A stretch of DNA of 64,000 bases from Bifidobacterium phasiani (GCF_019331775.1 NZ_JAHBBD010000001.1:124001-188000); one strand, 5' to 3'; positions 9,022-17,762 are shown, counted from the first letter of the stretch. Translations and numbers: made by a program. The notes: a model not told the origin generated them from the sequence alone.

Positions 9022-10488
9022 GTGACCTCACACCGCAGAAACGACAACCGTGGCATCCCCAACATCGCAGGGTCGTCCAAGGCACGCCCCCGGCACAGCA
9101 CCGGCTATGCGGTGCGGCACGGCCTGCGCGCGGCGCTCGTCTCGGTCCTGCTGGCCGTCCTCGCGTTCGCCGGCACGGCCGCCGCCGCGGTGTGGAACGA
9201 CCTGTACCGGACCATCGAGGACGGTCGGGTCGACGTGGTCGCCCAGGACGGCAACGGCGACGACGAGAACGCGCTGATCGACCCCAACGCCGGGCAGACC
9301 ATCGAGTTCCTCGTGCTGGGCCAGGACACGCGCGACGGCGAGGCCAACTCCGCCATCGGCGGCGGCGAGATGGGCTCCCTGCACAACGCCGACACCACGA
9401 TGGTCGTGCAGATCGCGGCCGACCGCTCGTACATCAACCTGGTGTCCATCCCGCGCGACTCGATGGTCAGCGTGCCCAGCTGCACCACGTCGAACGGCAC
9501 GATCCCGGCCCAGAGCTACGTCCAGTTCAACTCGATCTTCGCCAACGCCTACGCGGTCGGCGGCGACCTGGCGTCGGCCGCCTCCTGCACGATGAGCGCG
9601 GTCAACTCCCTGACCGGGCTGAACCTGCAGAACTTCATCGTCGTGGACTTCCAGGGCCTGAGCGAGATGATCGACGCGCTCGGCGGCGTGGACCTGTGCA
9701 TCCCCGAGGACATCAGCGACCCGTACACCGGGCTGAACATCGCGCGCGGCCTGCGGCACCTCGACGGCACCCAGGCCACGCAGTACGCCCGCACCCGCTA
9801 CAGCCTCGGCGACGGCTCCGACGTGATGCGCACCACGCGCCAGCAGTACCTCATCAAGACGCTGCTCAACCAGGCCCTGAGCAAGAACCTGCTCACCGAG
9901 TCGGGCCAGCTGTACCAGATGGCGAGGGCGGCGCTCAGCTCGCTGAACATCAGCACCGGCATGGCCGACGTGGCCACCCTGGCCGGCCTGGCCATGAGCC
10001 TGAGCGGCATGAGCGCCTCGAACTTCTACACGCAGACCGTCCCGGTCGCCGCCGACCCCTACGACATCAACCGCGTCGTCTGGGCGTATTCGGCCGACGA
10101 CATGTGGGCCAGGCTGGTCAATCAGCAGCCGCTGGTCGACCAGCCCGCCGAGGCGCCCGCCTCGGACGACGGCGCAGCGGACGACGGCATGGCCGGGGAC
10201 GCGGCCGCGGGCGACGCGGGCGAGGACGGCGCCGCGTCCGCCGGCGAGGGCACGGACGGGGACGGGACGGACGGGACCGCGCAGGCCGCCGCCACCCCCG
10301 ACCCGACGACCGGCCTGATCACGCAGACCGACCCGTACACCGGCGCGACCACGCTGATCGACCCGGCCACGGGCGGCGTCGTCGACCCCGACAGCGGCAC
10401 CATCCAGGACCCCGTCACCGGCCAGTACCTCGGCGTGGCGGATCAGTACCTGTATGCCACCGTATGTGCCGTTCCTGCGCAGGAATGA
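9022..10488 (+). CDS. LytR-CpsA-Psr (LCP) family protein with DPxTG-repeat tail
   Basis: 488 residues from a GTG start preceded by AGGAAGG. A longer in-frame extension lacks a ribosome site and runs through the promoter region. It has a basic cytoplasmic stretch, one membrane helix (ALVSVLLAVLAFAGTAAAA), then the LCP catalytic domain with FLVLGQDTR, the pyrophosphate-binding LVSIPRDSMV, VDFQGLSEMIDALGGVDLC and the late YARTRYSLGD. LCP enzymes transfer lipid-linked glycopolymers onto peptidoglycan outside the membrane. The C-terminal ~115 residues are an acidic Asp/Ala/Gly linker plus five DPxTG-like repeats. A second LCP gene follows 69 bp downstream. Confidence 0.93.
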   Translation: MTSHRRNDNRGIPNIAGSSKARPRHSTGYAVRHGLRAALVSVLLAVLAFAGTAAAAVWNDLYRTIEDGRVDVVAQDGNGDDENALIDPNAGQTIEFLVLGQDTRDGEANSAIGGGEMGSLHNADTTMVVQIAADRSYINLVSIPRDSMVSVPSCTTSNGTIPAQSYVQFNSIFANAYAVGGDLASAASCTMSAVNSLTGLNLQNFIVVDFQGLSEMIDALGGVDLCIPEDISDPYTGLNIARGLRHLDGTQATQYARTRYSLGDGSDVMRTTRQQYLIKTLLNQALSKNLLTESGQLYQMARAALSSLNISTGMADVATLAGLAMSLSGMSASNFYTQTVPVAADPYDINRVVWAYSADDMWARLVNQQPLVDQPAEAPASDDGAADDGMAGDAAAGDAGEDGAASAGEGTDGDGTDGTAQAAATPDPTTGLITQTDPYTGATTLIDPATGGVVDPDSGTIQDPVTGQYLGVADQYLYATVCAVPAQE

Positions 10489-10557
10489 CGCAGGATAGGG
10501 CGTATGCCCCACTCCACCGTGTAAAAACGACTGGAGATGAGTCACACGGGAGGGAAC

Positions 10558-11949
10558 ATGACTGAGGGACCGGAAGACACGGGTGCGCAGAACACCCCGC
10601 CGAGCTTCATACCGTCCGGCAACCGCCGGCGCTCGCCACGGTCCTCCGCCCAGCAGCCCCCCGCATCCGCGCATCACGGCGCCCACGCCGCGGGCGGCCA
10701 GCCGCCGAGCTTCGCCCCCAAGGCCAGGCAGCGCTCGTCGGCCTCTCCGGCGTCCGGCCGGACCGATCCGGCCCCCTCGGCCGCGGGCGCGCCGTCCGGC
10801 GCCCCGTCGGCGCCGCAAAGCTTCCAGCCGGTGCTCCGCCCGGCGCGCAGGTCGTCCGGCTCGTCGCGCAACGCCTCGGCAGGCGCCGCGCGTCCGGCCG
10901 TTTCGGCGCAGTCGCCGGCGAGGCCGGCCATGCCGCCGTCCGCCGCCTCCGGACCCGCGACCGGATCGCCGTCCGGCGCGGGCGCGGCGGCGCTGCACCG
11001 CCGTCGCGGCATCAGGCCGCTGCGCGTGGTCGCCATCGTGCTCGCGGCGCTGCTGCTGGCCCTGGCCCTCGGCCTGTTCGGCGCATGGAACTGGGTCGAC
11101 GGCCGGCTGACGAAGCAGCCGTGGCTGACCGGCGCCGCCGACACGCCGGCCTCCACCTGGCTGATCCTCGGCTCCGACGAACGCGCGGACGGCCAGGGCG
11201 ACGACGAGATCACCGGCTCGCGCACCGACACGATCCTGGTGCTGACCAAGCCGCGCAGCGGCAACAGCTCGCTGATCTCGATCCCCCGAGACTCGCTGGT
11301 GACGGTGGACGACATGTCGATGAAGATCAACGCCGTCGCCGAGCTGTACGACAACCAGACGCTCGTGGCCACCGTCGAGTCGATCACCGGGCAGAAGATC
11401 GACCATGTGGCGCAGATCAAGTTCGACGGGCTCAAGAACGTCGTCGACGCCCTCGGCGGCATCGAGCTGTGCTATGACAGCGACGTCAGCGACCCGTACT
11501 CCGGCCTGGAATGGCAGGCGGGCTGCCACGTCGCCGACGGCACCACCGCCCTGGCGTTCTCCCGTATGCGCTACGCCGACGCGCTCGGCGACTTCGGCCG
11601 CGGCGAACGCCAGCGCCAGGTCATCGGCGCGATCATGAGGAAGGGCCTGTCGGCCGGCACGCTGACCGACATCGGCACGGTGACGAACGTGGCCGAGACG
11701 ACGCTGGACGCCGTGACCGTCGACGAGGACACCAACCCGTACACGCTGATCAGGATGGCGCTGGCGTTCCGCGACGCCACGGGCGACGACGGCATCTCCG
11801 GCAGCGTGTACTGGACGAACCCGGACTACTACGTCGACGGCGTCGGCTCCAGCGTGCTGCTCGACGACGAACGCAACCTCACGCTGTTCACCGCCCTGGC
11901 CGACGGCACGCAGCCGGCGGGGACCGTCGGCACGCTCGCCGAGGGCTGA
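10558..11949 (+). CDS. LytR-CpsA-Psr (LCP) family protein
   Basis: 463 residues. The ATG used follows GGGAGGG at good spacing, so an in-frame ATG seven codons upstream is rejected. The N-terminal ~150 residues are a disordered cytoplasmic region rich in Pro, Ser and Ala, followed by one membrane helix (VVAIVLAALLLALALGLFGAW). The LCP domain shows WLILGSDER, LISIPRDSLVTV, IKFDGLKNVVDALGGIELC and FSRMRYADALGDFGRGERQRQ, the last holding the conserved Arg residues. It is expected to ligate glycopolymers to peptidoglycan. It is in tandem with the preceding LCP gene, suggesting a duplicated pair with different acceptors. Confidence 0.93.
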   Translation: MTEGPEDTGAQNTPPSFIPSGNRRRSPRSSAQQPPASAHHGAHAAGGQPPSFAPKARQRSSASPASGRTDPAPSAAGAPSGAPSAPQSFQPVLRPARRSSGSSRNASAGAARPAVSAQSPARPAMPPSAASGPATGSPSGAGAAALHRRRGIRPLRVVAIVLAALLLALALGLFGAWNWVDGRLTKQPWLTGAADTPASTWLILGSDERADGQGDDEITGSRTDTILVLTKPRSGNSSLISIPRDSLVTVDDMSMKINAVAELYDNQTLVATVESITGQKIDHVAQIKFDGLKNVVDALGGIELCYDSDVSDPYSGLEWQAGCHVADGTTALAFSRMRYADALGDFGRGERQRQVIGAIMRKGLSAGTLTDIGTVTNVAETTLDAVTVDEDTNPYTLIRMALAFRDATGDDGISGSVYWTNPDYYVDGVGSSVLLDDERNLTLFTALADGTQPAGTVGTLAEG

Positions 11950-12016
11950 TCCCGCGGCCGCCGCGCTCCCCCGTCACCGACACCATTCCCGGCTGACACC
12001 ATTCCCGCCGTCCCGC

Positions 12017-12045
12017 CGCGCGTCCCGTCGCCGGCGGGACGCGCG
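12017..12045 (+). terminator. GC-rich hairpin after the LCP pair
   Basis: An 11-bp perfect stem CGCGCGTCCCG / CGGGACGCGCG with a 7-nt loop, about 65 bp after the second LCP stop. There is no uridine run, so it may terminate without one or only stabilise the 3' end. Confidence 0.45.
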
Positions 12046-12129
12046 CGTATTGTGGACAACCGCATGCCTTCGACCACAATGCCGGGCGGGGCTTGCGCCC
12101 CGGCGCGCCCCGCTTCGAGAATATGGGGC

Positions 12130-14121
12130 ATGAGCAGATCACGACGCCGCGCGGCGCACGGCCCCGCGACCCCGCATGCGCATCGCGGCCGCGCACGGGT
12201 CCGCAGGCGCCCGGACCGGGCCGGGCCGGACCGCGGCCCCGCATCCGAGGCGACAATACGGCGGCTGACCATGCTCACGCTCGCCGCGCCCGCCGCCGCC
12301 CAACTGGCGATGATCGCGATGATGGCGGCGGAGGGCCGCTGGCCGTTCGTGGCGCTGGTCATCCCCGGCCTCGTCGGCTGCGTGGCCTCGCTGATGCTCG
12401 CCGTCGCACGCCGCCGGCAGGATCCCGATGCCGCCGGCGGCGGGGCCGGACCGCCATCCTACGCCAACGCCGCCGAACCCGCCGGGGCGGCCGACTTCGG
12501 GGCGATGGAGAGCCGGCCGCTGGCCGAACTGCTCGGACTGGACGTCGAGCCGCTGCCCTGGCGCGGCATCGTCGCGCGATGGCTGGACGAGCCGGACCAT
12601 TGCGTTCCGCTGGGGTGCGGCGCCGCCGGCGTCCACCGGGTCGACCTGGTCCGGCAGGGCCCGCACGCGCTGGTCGCCGGCACGACCGGCTCGGGCAAGT
12701 CGATGCTGCTGCAGACGTGGTGCCTGGCCCTTGCGGCATGCAATTCCCCGAGGACGCTGCGGTTCGTGTTCCTCGACTTCAAGGGCGGGGCCGCCTTCGC
12801 CGCGCTGGAGCGGCTGCCGCACGCCGTCGGCGCCGTGAGCGACCTCGACCTCGCGCACGCGATGCGCGCGCTGCGGGCGCTGGAGGCCGAGCTGACCAGA
12901 CGGGAGCGGCTGGTCGCGTGGGAGCGCGCCGGGTCCTTCGACCGGCTGGCCGACCCGCCGCCGCGCATCGTGGTGGTCGTCGACGAGTTCCACGCGCTGC
13001 GCGGCCAGCTGCCCGACGGCGTCGGGCGGATCGCCCGGCTCGCGTCGCTGGGCCGGTCGCTGGGCATGCACGTCATCGCCTGCACGCAGCATCCGCTGGG
13101 GCAGGTCGGCGCCGACATGAAGGCCAACATGAACCTCAACATCTGCCTGCGCGTGCGCGACGCGATGCAGTCCACCGAGCTGATCGGGTCGGCGCGCGCC
13201 GCCTCGATCGGCCCGTCGACGCCGGGCGCGGCCTACCTCTCCGACGGCGCCGACGTCGCGGCGCTGCGGTGCGCCTCCCCCGGCGACGTCGACGCGCTGG
13301 TCTCGGCGATGTCCTACGCGGCGGCGTTCCACCGCATCGCGCGTCCGGAGCCACTGTTCACGCCGCCGCTGCCCGGCAGCGTCGGAGCGGGTCCGGTGGA
13401 GGCACTGGCGCCGGCCGCATGCGGACCCGCCGGGGACCGGGCCGGCACGCCGCCGGAGGTGCCGTTCGGTCTGGCCGACGACGGCATGCGCTTCTCGGCC
13501 GCGCTGCTGCCCATCGGGCGGGGCAACGCCGCCGTCGTCGGACCGCCGGGACGGGGCAAAAGCACGCTGCTCGCCACGTTGGCCCGTCAGGCGCGCCGCC
13601 GGTTCGGCTCCGCCGTGCGCGTCCGCGTCACCACGCGGTCCCACGGCGCCTACCGCACCGACGAGCTCGGGCCCGCGCACACGGACCGCCGGCCGCCGTG
13701 TGCGCCGCCGGCGCCGGCGCACCGGCTGTGGCTCTGCGACGACGCGGACGACCTGCTCGACCCGCTCGAGACCGGTCCGGAGGCCGTTCGGCTGCGGCAG
13801 GCGCTGGCCGACCCGTCGGCCACCGTGGTCGTCGCGGTCGCGGACTCGCGCAGGGTCAGGGATCCGGCCCGGTTCCCCTGCCGGATCGTGTTCCCCACCG
13901 GCGACCGGCCCACCGACATGATGGACGGGGTGCCGGCCGATGCGCTCGCCCTGTTCGAGGCCCGCGACTACGCCCGCCCGGGCCGCGCGGTGCTGCTGCG
14001 CGACGGCCGCGCCGCGCCGGTGCAGTGCCTGGCGCCCGACGAGGAGGGCGGGGCCGGGCCGGGGCGCCTCGATCGCGGCGGATTTCCGGCATCATCCGTT
14101 TCTTGCAGCGAAACCTCTTGA
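12130..14121 (+). CDS. FtsK/SpoIIIE-type ATPase, orphan EccC/EssC-like protein
   Basis: About 663 residues, with a start that is uncertain (alternatives at 12052 GTG and 12064 ATG). A basic N terminus leads to two adjacent hydrophobic segments (about residues 45-95). The first FtsK-type ATPase domain has Walker A GTTGSGKS, the family signature FLDFKGGAAF, Walker B VVVVDEFHAL and a TQHPLGQV motif. A second domain has Walker A GPPGRGKS but an atypical Walker B (LWLCDDADDL). Two membrane helices plus serial ATPase domains are the plan of type VII secretion motors (EccC/EssC), but one domain is missing and no WXG100 or other ESX gene is nearby. It lies just upstream of whiB1. Confidence 0.82.
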   Translation: MSRSRRRAAHGPATPHAHRGRARVRRRPDRAGPDRGPASEATIRRLTMLTLAAPAAAQLAMIAMMAAEGRWPFVALVIPGLVGCVASLMLAVARRRQDPDAAGGGAGPPSYANAAEPAGAADFGAMESRPLAELLGLDVEPLPWRGIVARWLDEPDHCVPLGCGAAGVHRVDLVRQGPHALVAGTTGSGKSMLLQTWCLALAACNSPRTLRFVFLDFKGGAAFAALERLPHAVGAVSDLDLAHAMRALRALEAELTRRERLVAWERAGSFDRLADPPPRIVVVVDEFHALRGQLPDGVGRIARLASLGRSLGMHVIACTQHPLGQVGADMKANMNLNICLRVRDAMQSTELIGSARAASIGPSTPGAAYLSDGADVAALRCASPGDVDALVSAMSYAAAFHRIARPEPLFTPPLPGSVGAGPVEALAPAACGPAGDRAGTPPEVPFGLADDGMRFSAALLPIGRGNAAVVGPPGRGKSTLLATLARQARRRFGSAVRVRVTTRSHGAYRTDELGPAHTDRRPPCAPPAPAHRLWLCDDADDLLDPLETGPEAVRLRQALADPSATVVVAVADSRRVRDPARFPCRIVFPTGDRPTDMMDGVPADALALFEARDYARPGRAVLLRDGRAAPVQCLAPDEEGGAGPGRLDRGGFPASSVSCSETS

Positions 14122-14146
14122 AAAGTCGGCGGTTTCGTGGTTATCT
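14118..14146 (+). promoter_or_regulatory. Predicted promoter of whiB1
   Basis: TTGAAA (14118-14123) and TTATCT (14141-14146) are separated by 17 bp and lie about 50 bp before the whiB1 start, in a locally AT-rich stretch that begins at the stop codon of the ATPase gene. Sequence inference only. Confidence 0.5.
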
Positions 14147-14197
14147 GTTTAAGGACTTTTCCGAACGTCGGATCAGCTGATTTGAGGGAGCGTGAAT

Positions 14198-14476
14198 ATG
14201 AGCAGTGCTTTTGACTGGCGTGCCAAGGCCGCGTGCCGCGACAAGGATCCCGAACTGTTCTTCCCTGTCGGCAACACCGGTGCCGCCTATCAGCAGATTG
14301 AGGAGGCGAAGGCCGTGTGCCGCACCTGCAAGGTGATCGACGCCTGCCTCAAGTGCGCGTTGGACACCAACCAGGACTATGGCGTATGGGGCGGTCTGAG
14401 CGAGGACGAGCGCCGCGCGCTGAAGCGCCGCGCGATGCGCGCCCGCCGCTCCCAGGCGATGCAGATGCAGGTGTGA
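14198..14476 (+). CDS. whiB1: WhiB1-like iron-sulfur regulator
   Basis: 92 residues beginning SSAFDWRAKAACRD. The four cysteines (AACRDKD, AVCRTCKVIDACLKCA) bind a [4Fe-4S] cluster, and GVWGGLSEDERRALKRR is the WhiB turn and basic DNA-contact region. DPELFFPVGNTG is diagnostic of the WhiB1 subgroup, which in mycobacteria is essential, binds the primary sigma factor and responds to nitric oxide. An extra Cys (CLKCA) is present. An upstream in-frame GTG at 14192 sits too close to the GAGGGAG ribosome site, so the ATG is preferred. The neighbouring pdtaS gene reproduces the Rv3219-Rv3220c arrangement. Confidence 0.94.
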   Translation: MSSAFDWRAKAACRDKDPELFFPVGNTGAAYQQIEEAKAVCRTCKVIDACLKCALDTNQDYGVWGGLSEDERRALKRRAMRARRSQAMQMQV

Positions 14477-14529
14477 GCGCCGGCGGGCCGCGCCCGCCGC
14501 TCGTCGCCGCGCATCGACGACCTCATCGG

Positions 14530-14568
14530 AAAAAACGTGCACCCCGGAATCCGGGGTGCACGTTTTTT
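14530..14568 (+). terminator. Bidirectional intrinsic terminator between whiB1 and pdtaS
   Basis: A 12-bp perfect stem CGTGCACCCCGG / CCGGGGTGCACG with a 3-nt loop. Six A residues precede it and six T residues follow, so it can terminate both whiB1 (plus) and pdtaS (minus). It is the clearest intrinsic terminator in the window. Confidence 0.95.
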
Positions 14569-14589
14569 CGTCGCCCTGCCGCCGGGCCG

Positions 14590-16077
14590 TCACTCGGACT
14601 GCGCGGCGCGCAGCTTCATGTCGAGGATGACGCGGGTGCCGCCCTCGCGGCGCGGCTCCCAGCGCACGGTGCCGCCGAAGTCGTTCTTGACGAAGGTGTT
14701 GATGATCTGCGTGCCCAGGCCGGAGCCGGAGGTGCGCGCCATGCCGTTGCGCTCCTCGGTGTCCAGGCCGGAGCCGTCGTCCTCCACGACCACGTTGAGG
14801 TTGTTGCCGCCGCGGCCCACCGACACGGTGATGTGGCCGTCCTTGCGGCCCTCGAACCCGTGCTCGACCGCGTTGGTGATCAGCTCGGTCAGCACCAGCG
14901 ACAGCGGCGTGGCGTCCTGCGCCGGCATCATGCCGAACTTGCCGATGAAGTCGATGCTGATGTGCTGGTCGCGCATCGTGGCGAGGTCGACGCTCATCTT
15001 GAGCAGGTTCGAGATCACCTTGTCGTAGTCGACCATCTCGTCGGCGGTCTGGCTCAGCCCCTCGTGGACCATCGCGATGGTCTGCACGCGGCGCTGCGCC
15101 TCCTCCAGCTCCTTCTTGACCTCCTGCGACTTGGTCTTGCGCGCCTGCAGGCGCAGCAGCGCGGAGACGGCCTGCAGGTTGTTCTTCACACGGTGGTGAA
15201 TCTCGGAGATCGCGGCGTCCTTGGTCTGCAGCTCCTTCTCGCGCCGGCGCAGCTCGGTGACGTCCCGGCACAGCACGATGCCGCCGGTGCGGCCGTTGGG
15301 CCCGTACAGCGGCAGCGAACGCATCGAGACGGCGGAGCGGTTGGCGTCCAGCTCCGAGTCGACGGCGGCCTTGCCGCTGAGCACCAGCGGCAGCGTCTCG
15401 GGGACCGGGTCGTTCTTGTGCAGCAGCTGCGTGCCGATCTCGCTGAGGTACTGCCCTTGCATCGCGCGCACCGAGCCCAGGCGGCGGAAGCAGCTGATCG
15501 CGTTCGGCGAGGCGTAGCGCACGACCCCGTCGATGGTCAGGATGATGAAGCCGTCGGAGACGCGCGCGATGTGCCGCTGGTTCATCACCGAGTCGCGGTA
15601 CGGGAACTGCTCGCGCGGGATCATCTCGTACAGCTGCTTGCCGGCGTTGATGCTCTCCGACTCGTAGCGGCCGTTGGACTCGCGCGTGGCCATGTTGGTC
15701 TCGCGCACCACCAGGCCGATGGTCTTGCCGTTGTGGCGGACCGGCGCGTACACGTTGCACACCGTCGACTTGCCGACCGTGCGCAGCACGGTGGAGCGGA
15801 ACACGACGCCGGAGCGCATCGCGGCGTCCAGCTCGCCGGACATGTCGTCCGGCATCTGGCTGCCGACGACGTCCTCCTCGCGCAGGCTCATCACCGTCGA
15901 GGGGCGGCACTGCTCGGCGATGACGTACCTGCCGTCGCCGTCCTGCAGGATCAGCAGAAGGTCGGCGAAGCTCAGGTCGGCGATGACCTGCCAGTCGGCC
16001 ACCAGCTGGTGGAGCCATTCGCGGTCGGAGTCGTCGAGATCGGGACGTGTTGCCAGGATATGCGAAAAGTCTGCCAT
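14590..16077 (-). CDS. pdtaS: PdtaS-like cytosolic sensor histidine kinase
   Basis: 495 residues with no membrane segment. The N-terminal domain (about 1-150) is GAF-like, beginning MADFSHILATRPDLDDSD. A PAS domain (about 165-275) contains FIILTIDGVVRYASPNAI. The kinase part is of the HisKA_2 type, with the phospho-acceptor in ISEIHHRVKNNLQAVSALL, then an ATPase domain with LTELITNAVEHG, VEDDGSGL and GSGLGTQIINTF. In mycobacteria PdtaS phosphorylates PdtaR, an ANTAR antiterminator that binds RNA. PdtaR is not in this window. The start after GGTGGAG is chosen, and the open frame extends 36 codons upstream without support. Confidence 0.92.
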   Translation of the reverse strand: MADFSHILATRPDLDDSDREWLHQLVADWQVIADLSFADLLLILQDGDGRYVIAEQCRPSTVMSLREEDVVGSQMPDDMSGELDAAMRSGVVFRSTVLRTVGKSTVCNVYAPVRHNGKTIGLVVRETNMATRESNGRYESESINAGKQLYEMIPREQFPYRDSVMNQRHIARVSDGFIILTIDGVVRYASPNAISCFRRLGSVRAMQGQYLSEIGTQLLHKNDPVPETLPLVLSGKAAVDSELDANRSAVSMRSLPLYGPNGRTGGIVLCRDVTELRRREKELQTKDAAISEIHHRVKNNLQAVSALLRLQARKTKSQEVKKELEEAQRRVQTIAMVHEGLSQTADEMVDYDKVISNLLKMSVDLATMRDQHISIDFIGKFGMMPAQDATPLSLVLTELITNAVEHGFEGRKDGHITVSVGRGGNNLNVVVEDDGSGLDTEERNGMARTSGSGLGTQIINTFVKNDFGGTVRWEPRREGGTRVILDMKLRAAQSE

Positions 16078-16188
16078 GCGCTCCACCTTACCCCAGCCGG
16101 CCTGCGCCCGCCCGCATCGCGGCGCGGCGTGGCGGCGGGACGACGGAGCGGCGCGCCGCCGAAGCCGGAGGTCCCCGATATCCACAAG

Positions 16189-16218
16189 CTACGATATCGT
16201 AGGTTACGGTTGCGTAAC
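16189..16218. promoter_or_regulatory. Adjacent palindromes between pdtaS and hemolysin III genes
   Basis: A 14-bp perfect palindrome CTACGATATCGTAG (16189-16202) is followed immediately by GTTAC-N6-GTAAC (16203-16218). Both lie within 50 bp of the hemolysin III start and in the divergent promoter region. They look like operator sites for a dimeric repressor. The cognate protein is unknown. Confidence 0.45.
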
Positions 16219-16236
16219 CACAACATCGGAGGTCGT

Positions 16237-17124
16237 ATGAACCGACACACGGACGAGGAGATCGAACGCAGGCGCGCCGCCGTGGCGCAGGCCCGCGAGC
16301 GGGCGCTGCGGGCCAAGGCCGACGCGGTGCGCGTCAAGGCCCGGAACAAGGCCGACAACATCCGGCGCAAGGCCGACGCCAAGGCCGCCCGGGCCATCGC
16401 CAAGGGCGAGGCGCATGCGGCCAGGGTCGAGGGCGTCACGCCCGCCGAGATCGAGCGCCGGATCCGCCTCGACGTGCACGGCCGCCCGAAGCCGGCGATG
16501 CGCGGATGGATCCACCTGGTCGCCGCGCCGCTGTCGCTGGCCGCCGGCATCGTGCTGATCTGCCTGGCCCGGGGCGCCGGCCTGAAGTGGGCGTGCGCGG
16601 TGTTCATGGTCTGCTCGCTCGTGCTGTTCTCGAACTCCGCGGCCTACCACCTGGGCGACTGGTCGCCCCGCGTCACCGACGTGCTGCGCCGCATCGACCA
16701 CCTCAACATCTTCCTGCTCATCGCCGGCACGTACACGCCCGTCTCGTTCGCGCTGGAGCCGTTCTGGCGCAACGCGATCATCGGCGGCATGTGGGCGTGC
16801 ACCGCCGTGGCGATGGTCATCCACGTCGTGTGGATCAACGCGCCCCGGTGGCTGTACACCGTCACCTACATCGTCTTCGGCGTCTCGGGCGTCGCGTTCA
16901 TGCGCCTGTTCTGGGTCTCGCCGTACGCCGGTCCCGCCGTCGTCGTCCTGCTGGCCGCCGGCGGCGCCTGCTACATCGCCGGCGCCATCGTGTACATGCT
17001 GCGCAGGCCGGACCCATGGCCGCGCGTGTTCGGGTTCCACGAGATCTTCCACTGCGGCACCGTCGCCGGCTACGCGTGCCAGATGGTGGCGATCTACATG
17101 GTCATCGTCAACCTGTGGCAGTGA
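16237..17124 (+). CDS. Hemolysin III / PAQR-type membrane protein
   Basis: 295 residues. The N-terminal ~85 residues are a highly charged Arg/Lys/Ala/Glu helix, probably a coiled coil, which is longer than usual for the family. Seven membrane segments follow. Family motifs are SNSAAYHLGDW near helix 2, RRIDHLNIFLLIAGTYTP, and FGFHEIFHCGTVAGY near the last helix, which supply the Ser/His/Asp/His residues of the metal site seen in PAQR proteins. The ATG has CGGAGG 5 bp upstream. Despite the family name, cytolytic activity is not implied. Relatives have been linked to membrane lipid homeostasis. Confidence 0.9.
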   Translation: MNRHTDEEIERRRAAVAQARERALRAKADAVRVKARNKADNIRRKADAKAARAIAKGEAHAARVEGVTPAEIERRIRLDVHGRPKPAMRGWIHLVAAPLSLAAGIVLICLARGAGLKWACAVFMVCSLVLFSNSAAYHLGDWSPRVTDVLRRIDHLNIFLLIAGTYTPVSFALEPFWRNAIIGGMWACTAVAMVIHVVWINAPRWLYTVTYIVFGVSGVAFMRLFWVSPYAGPAVVVLLAAGGACYIAGAIVYMLRRPDPWPRVFGFHEIFHCGTVAGYACQMVAIYMVIVNLWQ

Positions 17125-17174
17125 TCCATGATTCCGGCCGTCACGGCCGATGATGCGGACCGATGACAATGCGC

Positions 17175-17209
17175 ACGGCCCGCCCCGCGTGCATCGCGGG
17201 GCGGGCCGT
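17175..17209 (+). terminator. Strong hairpin between hemolysin III and greA
   Basis: A 15-bp perfect stem ACGGCCCGCCCCGCG / CGCGGGGCGGGCCGT with a 5-nt loop, followed on the plus strand by a weak pyrimidine tract (TTCCCGTCTT). It is placed between converging genes, so it probably ends both transcripts. Confidence 0.65.
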
Positions 17210-17282
17210 TCCCGTCTTAAAGTCCCGGCAGCGCGCCCGCACCCGGCATGGGGCCGAGGCCGGATCGCGCGCCGGCCGCCTG

Positions 17283-17762
17283 CTACTCCAGCGGCTTGGC
17301 GTCCTTGACCGTCACCGAGATCTCGCGGCCGTTGGGGGCCTTGTAGCTCACGGTGTCGCCGGCGTGGGCGCCCATGACGGCCGCGCCGATCGGGGACTCC
17401 GGGCTGATGACGTCGTAGTCGGTCGCCACGGCGATGTCGCGCGAGCCGAGCACGACCACCATCTCGCGGCCGGCCATGTCCAGGGTCACGACGGAGCCGT
17501 TGCCGACGAGGCCGGCCTTCGGCGCCTCCAGGATCTTCGCGTTGCGCAGCTTGACGGTCAGCTCGTTGATGCGCCCCTCGTTCTTGCCCTGCTCCTCGCG
17601 CGCGGCCTGGTAGCCGCCGTTCTCGGACAGGTCGCCCTCGGCGCGGGCCGCGGCGATGCGCTCCGTGATCTCGTCACGGTACTCGCCCTCGCGCCACGTC
17701 AGTTCCTCCTTGAGCTTGTCGTACGCCTCCTGCGTGAGCAGGATCGTCTTTTCCTCGGTCAT
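17283..17762 (-). CDS. greA: Transcription elongation factor GreA
   Basis: 159 residues, the normal length. The N-terminal coiled coil carries ILLTQEAYDKLKEEL and the acidic tip ARAEGDLSENGGYQAAREEQ, whose Asp and Glu coordinate the catalytic magnesium when GreA enters the RNA polymerase secondary channel. The C-terminal FKBP-like domain has VVLGSRDIAVATDYDVISPESPIGAAVMGA. The protein stimulates cleavage of backtracked transcripts. Its ATG follows AAGGAGG, and a longer open frame upstream is discarded. It is separated from the upstream FKBP gene by a terminator. Confidence 0.97.
   Translation of the reverse strand: MTEEKTILLTQEAYDKLKEELTWREGEYRDEITERIAAARAEGDLSENGGYQAAREEQGKNEGRINELTVKLRNAKILEAPKAGLVGNGSVVTLDMAGREMVVVLGSRDIAVATDYDVISPESPIGAAVMGAHAGDTVSYKAPNGREISVTVKDAKPLE

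Noticed and set aside
12051..12059. TGTGGACAA, a perfect actinobacterial-type DnaA box
   Set aside because: It is a single copy with no cluster, no AT-rich unwinding region and no dnaA, dnaN or parAB genes nearby, so it is not an origin.
14317..17124. A 935-codon plus-strand open frame covering pdtaS
   Set aside because: It runs antisense to pdtaS with low-complexity composition. Only the final 295 codons, with their own ribosome site, encode hemolysin III.
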